The notes beneath the pieces are model-generated. The model was not told where the DNA came from and did no database searches. It was given only the letters and a program-made list of their open reading frames with translations. DNA of 64,000 bases, taken from Sorghum bicolor (Eukaryota; Streptophyta; Magnoliopsida; Poales; Poaceae). The DNA lies in contig NC_012874.2 in the NCBI RefSeq assembly GCF_000003195.3, positions 3,007,001 through 3,071,000 of the forward strand, written 5' to 3'. Shown one piece after another: positions 58,825 to 64,000 of this stretch. Numbering within the stretch: position 1 is the stretch's first letter; each line of letters opens with the position of its first letter. The position numbers and the translations under genes were made by a program.

Positions 58825-61800
58825 CTAATGCAGCGCTGCAAGCACTGTAGACCCTTCCACCTGCAGGTACAAACAAGTTCATGTGGGTTAACATGAAAAA
58901 CATTGCACCAGACAAATGTTATAGGATTTTGCGGCAAAGTCACCGAGCACAATCATTCTCATGCTCAGCTCCCCGTTCTTCAGTTATGCTTCGTTTTCAA
59001 CTCATGGGCGACTAAACTGTGTGTCCATTTTAACCTCTGAATCTTAAATGCCCCTTACTCATGCATAGGTACGGTATTCTGCAAACAGAGTTGTACGTAA
59101 CTCTGAAACCCATGTTCCTTCTTGTGAGTGCCCTGATATGATACTTGTATTATACACTCCCTAGATATTGCGTGGCCGATGCAGGTCTGACGAACTATAT
59201 GTAACTGGATTATTCTTCGAGAAATGAACCGAAAAATGTCTTGTTTACCTGGAAGGTTGCACCACAGACTTCTTCTTCATCTGCAGGAACAGCAGTCACC
59301 TTGTTCTTGGGGTTCTCGTAGCACTTCAATCCTCCAAGAGCATTAGAGTAGAAGCAACCTGCGGCCGGCGTGAGATGATTATGATGAGTGAAAATGACCA
59401 CACTAATTGACAACCCTCTAAATGTGAATGCTGTGGAGTCACTGCTTGATGATGAGCTCGATCACAATATACTACCTTGTGGGAAAGGCGCAAGCGATTT
59501 GCCACACGATCCTTTGAGCATGTCAATGTCATCAGAGAAGGCGACGCAGCCATCAGCAGTGATGCCCCAGAAGAGGGGCACCTTGCCCTCCGGGTCAGAG
59601 GCGACGAGCAGGGAGTTGGTGGACTTGTCGAAGAGCACGAAGGCGTAGGTGCCGGCGAGCTGCGAGAGCATGAAGCTGGCCGGGTATGGCGCCCTGTCGC
59701 GGAGCGTCTTGTAGGCCTCGATGACGAGGAGCACCTCGTTGGCGCCCTTGGACAGCCCGTACTGCTGGCTCAGCCGCCCCAGGTTGTCCAGCACCCCCTC
59801 GAACAGGCAGAACACCTCGTCTTTCGCCGCGAACGACCTGGATGCATGGTCAAGCACAAAACAAACAATGTAACCCTCGCTCCTGCCGTGTCAGTGATGC
59901 TGTCACTGTTAGTAAAGTTAATTACCAGCAAACCATGAAGTTATGGACACTAGTTAGGCCCGTAAAACGGCTCTGAAAATGGCATGGTGTCTAGGTGTTT
60001 GGTTGAGGTTGTTAAAGTTTAATCGGTATTGTACTATTTTCGTTTTATTTGAAAATTAATGTCTAATCATAGACTAATTAAGCTCAAAAGATTTGTCTCA
60101 CAAATTACTCTCTAGCCATGTTTTTAGCTTTGTAAATACTCTACATTTAATACTTTATGCATGTATCCAAACATTCAATATGACGAGCGGTCAACTTTAC
60201 CGCCCGTAACCAAATAGGCCCTGTGCTTCAGTAGCTTGAGCTTCATTAGTATATACTTGATTAGTTTGGTTGTTCAGAGTTTAGATTAATTGGGTGGGAC
60301 ATGACACTTGACTTTGATGCAGAGATGTGCATGATGCACCTAACATCGAGAGTTTAAGCTTTGTTCTTGACAATATGGAACAGTTTACAAATGTTAAACT
60401 TGTATGGGAAAGGGCTAACAAGATGTGAAGTGCTCACACTGAAAGAAAAGGCAAAAACTGCTGGATGGAGTAAAGGGGAAGGAGTGGGAGTTCCTTGGAT
60501 GCTACTTCTTCAGTGAAGCAGGCTAATACGATAGGATAAGGGTACAGGGCAAATCAGGCCCCACAAATAATCATGAACCAGAAAGCTTTATACTTTTTTT
60601 TTTCCAGATCTGTAAGCTGGGTGCAGTCCACTACCATACCAAGTGCCTGCTCAAAAATGTCACATCTCGTTGTAGAAAAATGGTGAAAAAAAATGTTTAA
60701 GCAGCAGTAGGTAGATTACAAGGCGTACGCGTCGCTTTCCTTAAACGACGATTAGCTCACTGATCGGAGAATATGAGGCAGCAGGGCTGCTCCATCGTCG
60801 TCGTTTGTTGGCAAGTCAGTTTGACAGCGACGCCCCTTGTGTATGGAGGAGGAAGCATGATAGATGTGGACGTGCAATTTGCACCCTGTCCATTTGTTTT
60901 TCAGAAAAAGTATGGCCTCCGTTCATGGATAAATAATACTACTCGATCGTAGTACGTGATATTTTTTTTATGTCCACGTCAAACTTGTAGACACTGGAGG
61001 GTAGTGTAGCTAGCTTTCTTAGACCTTGTTTAGATTCAAATTTTTTTTTAGATTTTAAGACAATAGCAATTTTGTTTGTATTTGATAATTATTATTAAAT
61101 TATAAAATAACTATGTTTAAAAGATTCGTCTCAAAAATTACAACTAAACAGTGTAATTAGTTATTTTTATCTATATTTAATACTTCATACATGTACCGTA
61201 AATGAAGAGAAATCTTTAAAAGTTTTGGGATTTAGACATATTACTCGTCCCATCCGTCATGGGCCGGCGTGGATGGATGTATCCCTAGGATAGACCACCA
61301 AGCTCAAAATCCTTTGTCTCGAAGCCAAATGTTTAGTGAATGGTAAAAAGACCACCCAGTTCCTTAAAAAAATTAATGAGTGTATTTTCTTTTTAAAAAA
61401 GAAAAAGATAAATAACCACACTACTAATAAGGAATCTAGATCGCTTTAACCGATGGTTTGGTGTGGTACCATCATCTGGTTGGTCATTTCGCTATAGTAG
61501 TTAGCGATCGAACACTTCTGAAAAAAGAGAGGGGGAAAAATATCATGCCTTGAAGCTTTAAAATCCCACTGAGATTGGCTAGCCTTAGCCGTGAGCCGCA
61601 AATCCAATCAAGTGCAGTGTCGTTTTCTCACGATTATCATCGGGTCAGAAACGATGAGGAAGGAGGAGGGGTCGGTACTCGGTAGCTTGGTCCTACCTAC
61701 AGCAACGGATCAGGTAGTCCGTCCATATATACAGTCCATCAATATCAAGGTCTTGTTTAGTTTGTGAAAATTTTTAGCTTTAGCTATTATAATATTTTTA

Positions 61801-63157
61801 TTTTATTTAGTTAGCTATTAGTATTTAATTATAAACTAATTAGACTTAAAAGATTCGTTTTGTAAAATATATAATTAGTCTGTTTTATTTATATTTAATT
61901 CTATATACATGTGTCAAACTCGGGCCATGTTTAGTTCTTAGAGAAAAAAAATTTATGATACTATAGCACTTTCGTTTGTTTGTGGCAACCATGGACTAAC
62001 TAGGCTCAAAAGATTTGTCTCGTAAATTTCGACCAAACTGTGTAATTAATTTTTATTTTCGTCTATATTTAATACTTCATACATGCGTTTAAAGATTGGA
62101 GAATTTTGAAAAAAATTTGGATTTTTTAAGTAAACAAGGCCTCGATGTAATGAAATGAAAAGAAAATTTTTAGAGCGGCCAATTTTAACTCGATTTATTT
62201 ATTGCTCACTCTCTCCAAGAAAAAGGAACACGCCAAAACTGCCCAATTATTGCCACACTAGTAGTGCGTGGTTATTCAGCGTGGATAATTGATTCATCAT
62301 CTCTGACTCTGTTTCATAAATCCTCTAAAACTCAAACTTAATTTAGCTGCATAATTGTAGTATAATACTGGTTGTTAAACAAAACAAATTCACTCCATGG
62401 CCTTGTTTAGTTCCAAAATTTTTTGAAAAACCGACACCGTAGCACTTTTGTTTGTATTTAGTAAATATTATCTAATTCTGGACTAACTAGGCTCAAAAGA
62501 TTCGTATCGTCAATTTCGACAAAACTATACAATTAGTTTTATTTTCATCTATATTATCTATGTATGCGTATAAAGGCTCCTGTCTATTTGTCTCTACTGT
62601 GCGTGTGTGATGTGACGCGTGGACGGACGCGGTGGGTGCGTGGGAGTGCGTGCCGTCGTGTGGGACCACGTCTGTCAGTGACAACACCGCTAGCGTTCAT
62701 GACTTTGGCTGCTAGCCTGCTACTACAGGACAAGAAGAACAAGAACAGACTACTCTGTTTCTCCTCCTCGTAACGACGACGAAACGAACCCGGAAGTAAT
62801 TCAATCTAGCGACGCAATCAAGCAGACAGAGACAGAGCTCATGGTTGGGGGCGGTGGGCGGTGAGCTCGTGAACCGACGACGAGCAGGAGCAGGAGCAGG
62901 AGCTCTGCATCCATCCATGGCAGGGCAGGGGAAGGCAGTATATAGTACCTTGGGCGGAGGAGGGCCTGGTTGGCGTTGGAGTAGGCGAGGTGTCCGAGGT
63001 CGGCGGCGAGGCGCACGGACACGGCGGCGGAAGGGCAGGTCCCCAGGAACCTGGCGACGAGCTCGGACGCCTTCGTCTTGGGCGACGGCGTCCGGCTCCC
63101 CGCCGCCACCAGCTCCGCCGGCACCTCCACCACCTCGCCGCTGAACACCGCCAACAT
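58825..63157 (-). CDS. TSJT1: TSJT1 / DUF3700 aluminium-induced-type protein
   Basis: Four exons on the - strand, 62949-63157, 59476-59837, 59249-59358 and 58825-58860, all with GT-AG introns and matching phase, give 238 residues ending VEGSTVLAALH. The start MLAVFSGEVVEVPAEL is typical of the cereal family. The diagnostic YGL (96-98) and LRDR (115-118) motifs are both present, followed by SQLAGTYAFVLFDKS and DPEGKVPLFWG. The fold is related to class II glutamine amidotransferases, but residue 2 is Leu, not the catalytic Cys, so amidotransferase activity is unlikely. Family members respond to aluminium, sugar status, dark or auxin; the biochemical role is not established. An in-frame GTG at 63163 was not used as start. 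The first intron is about 3.1 kb and full of MITEs. Confidence 0.93.
59993..60221 (+). mobile_element. Diverged Tourist-like MITE in TSJT1 intron 1
   Basis: Ends GGTGTTTGGTTGAGG and GTAACCAAATAGGCCC with a family T1-like interior (TAATCATAGACTAATTAAGC, ACTTTATGCATGTATCC). It is a related subfamily with GTTTGGTTG-type ends. Confidence 0.7.
60222..61021. other. TSJT1 intron 1, unique part
   Basis: Intron sequence without a recognisable element; no exon or small RNA gene is evident. Confidence 0.45.
61022..61240 (+). mobile_element. Degenerate Tourist-like MITE (T1) in TSJT1 intron 1
   Basis: Left end GACCTTGTTTAGATTC, interior family text (TAATACTTCATACATGTACC), right end decayed. Confidence 0.75.
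61750..62170 (+). mobile_element. Tourist-like MITE (T1) in TSJT1 intron 1, split by another copy
   Basis: Left part 61750-61922 (GGTCTTGTTTAGTTTG to TGTCAAACTCG) is interrupted by a full copy at 61923-62141. The text resumes after it (ATGTAATGAAATG), matching the ATTCGATGTGACGG block expected next in the consensus. Confidence 0.7.
61923..62141 (+). mobile_element. Nested Tourist-like MITE (T1) in TSJT1 intron 1
   Basis: Ends GGGCCATGTTTAGTTC and GTAAACAAGGCC, flanked by TCG (61920-61922 and 62142-62144), inside an older family member. Confidence 0.85.
62401..62575 (+). mobile_element. Truncated Tourist-like MITE (T1) in TSJT1 intron 1
   Basis: Left end GGCCTTGTTTAGTTCC; family text continues to about 62560 (ATTTTCATCTATATTATC) and then stops without the right terminus. 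Confidence 0.8.
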
Positions 63158-63345
63158 CCTCACCGGTCTCGATCGATCGGCAACCAGCCACCACCTGCAC
63201 CCGCCAACACCCTACGGATCCGACCCGATCGCACTGCTCAAGGCACCAGCAGGCGGCAGCAGCAGCAGCAGCACCGGACGGAGTGAATGCGATGCGAGGG
63301 GAGGAAGGCGAGGGGAGGTGGCGTTATATAGCCGGAGCCGCGACC
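63158..63345 (-). promoter_or_regulatory. Promoter and 5' UTR of the TSJT1-like gene
   Basis: Read on the - strand, TATATAAC (63323-63330) lies about 170 bp upstream of the ATG and is the likely TATA box. The leader contains a short CTG/CAG run (63247-63275) and is GC-rich. No upstream MITE lies between it and the gene; the nearest begins at 63432. Confidence 0.6.
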
Positions 63346-63431
63346 GCGAGCCTGAGAATGGGTAGCCCGGTAGTACCTCTCATCCCGGCCCGGCCCATGC
63401 CGCTTTGGCTCCATCATCTAGGTCTACATGC

Positions 63432-63656
63432 GAAAAGATTTTGGATTTCGCTACTGTAGTATTTTTGTTTGTTTATGGTAAATATTGTCTAATTATAAAC
63501 TAACTAGGATCAAAATATTCGTCTCGCGATTTACAGATAAACTGTGCAATTAGTTTTTATTTTTATCTATATTTAATGCTTTATGTATGTGTCCTAAGAT
63601 TCGATGTGACGAGGAATCTTGAAAACTTTTTGGTTTTTAAGGTAAACTAAACAAGA
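63432..63656 (+). mobile_element. Tourist-like MITE (T1), left end missing
   Basis: The text starts inside the element (GCGAAAAGATTTTGGATTTCG) and runs to ACTAAACAAGACC. It lies just upstream of the TSJT1-like promoter. Confidence 0.85.
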
Positions 63657-63699
63657 CCCTAGTGACGTGGCGTTGGCGCGGACAGGTGGGGCCCAGCTG

Positions 63700-64000
63700 T
63701 CATTACATCGAATTCTATGCATATATGTATGAAGTATTATATATATATAATAACTAATTATACAGTTAGTTTCGGGTACTCTAACATTTTCGTTTATATT
63801 TGATAAATATTGTCCAATCATGAACTAACTAGATTTAAAAGATTCGTCTTATAAATTACAGTCAAATTATATAATTATTTTTTGTTTTTATCTATATTTA
63901 ATGTTTTATGCTTTTTACGACAGGCCTAAATAGAGACCTTCTTTAGTTTGCAAAAAATTTCAAGATTTCCCGTCACATCAAATCTTTGGTCGCATGCATG
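63700..64000. mobile_element. Rearranged Tourist-like (T1) sequence, cut by window end
   Basis: A reverse-oriented piece (63700-63768), a forward piece (63770-63915) and then a new reverse copy beginning GAGACCTTCTTTAGTTTGC at 63936, which continues beyond the window. Confidence 0.6.

Noticed and set aside
63158..63163. Two-residue N-terminal extension of the TSJT1-like protein
   Set aside because: The upstream codon is GTG, not ATG; the family starts at MLAVF.

Overview
The window is nuclear DNA from a grass. The evidence is small GC-rich genes sitting in AT-rich, transposon-filled intergenic DNA, and dense Tourist, Stowaway, hAT, Mutator, CACTA and Helitron remnants of types common in cereals. 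The protein families (HIPP metallochaperone-like, UGT79/91-like glycosyltransferase, TSJT1/DUF3700) are plant families. The repeat types fit sorghum or a close relative, but this is recognition, not a database result. I see no tRNA, rRNA, CRISPR or prokaryotic feature.

Five protein-coding genes can be supported. Two are tandem paralogues for isoprenylated heavy-metal-associated (HIPP) proteins: HIPP-A at 13854-15686 and HIPP-B at 30640-32855, both + strand with three coding exons. They lie at the ends of two copies of a segmental duplication (about 1135-15755 and 25425-32930). Promoter, 5' UTR, exon structure and several kb of upstream repeats are shared. Copy A is about twice as long because it gained a roughly 5.6 kb Helitron, a Mutator-like element and others. 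Two more genes are tandem intronless UDP-glycosyltransferases (48094-49533 and 53067-54491, + strand). The fifth is a TSJT1/DUF3700 'aluminium-induced' protein gene on the - strand (58825-63157, four exons), with MITEs in its 3.1 kb first intron.

Layout: 1-13.1 kb is repeat-rich upstream DNA of HIPP-A; 15.8-25.4 kb is gene-free with CACTA, Tourist, Stowaway and foldback elements; 25.4-33 kb is duplication copy B with HIPP-B; 33-47.4 kb is gene-free and crowded with MITEs; 47.4-55.6 kb holds the UGT pair, with MITEs in both promoters and a LINE fragment in the 3' flank of the second; 55.6-58.8 kb is gene-free; 58.8-63.4 kb is the TSJT1-like gene; the last 0.6 kb is MITE sequence. The genes look like independent plant genes, not a pathway cluster. 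The main biological interest is how tandem duplication and later transposon insertions, some readable against an empty paralogous site, shaped the two gene pairs. I found no convincing new multi-gene system.
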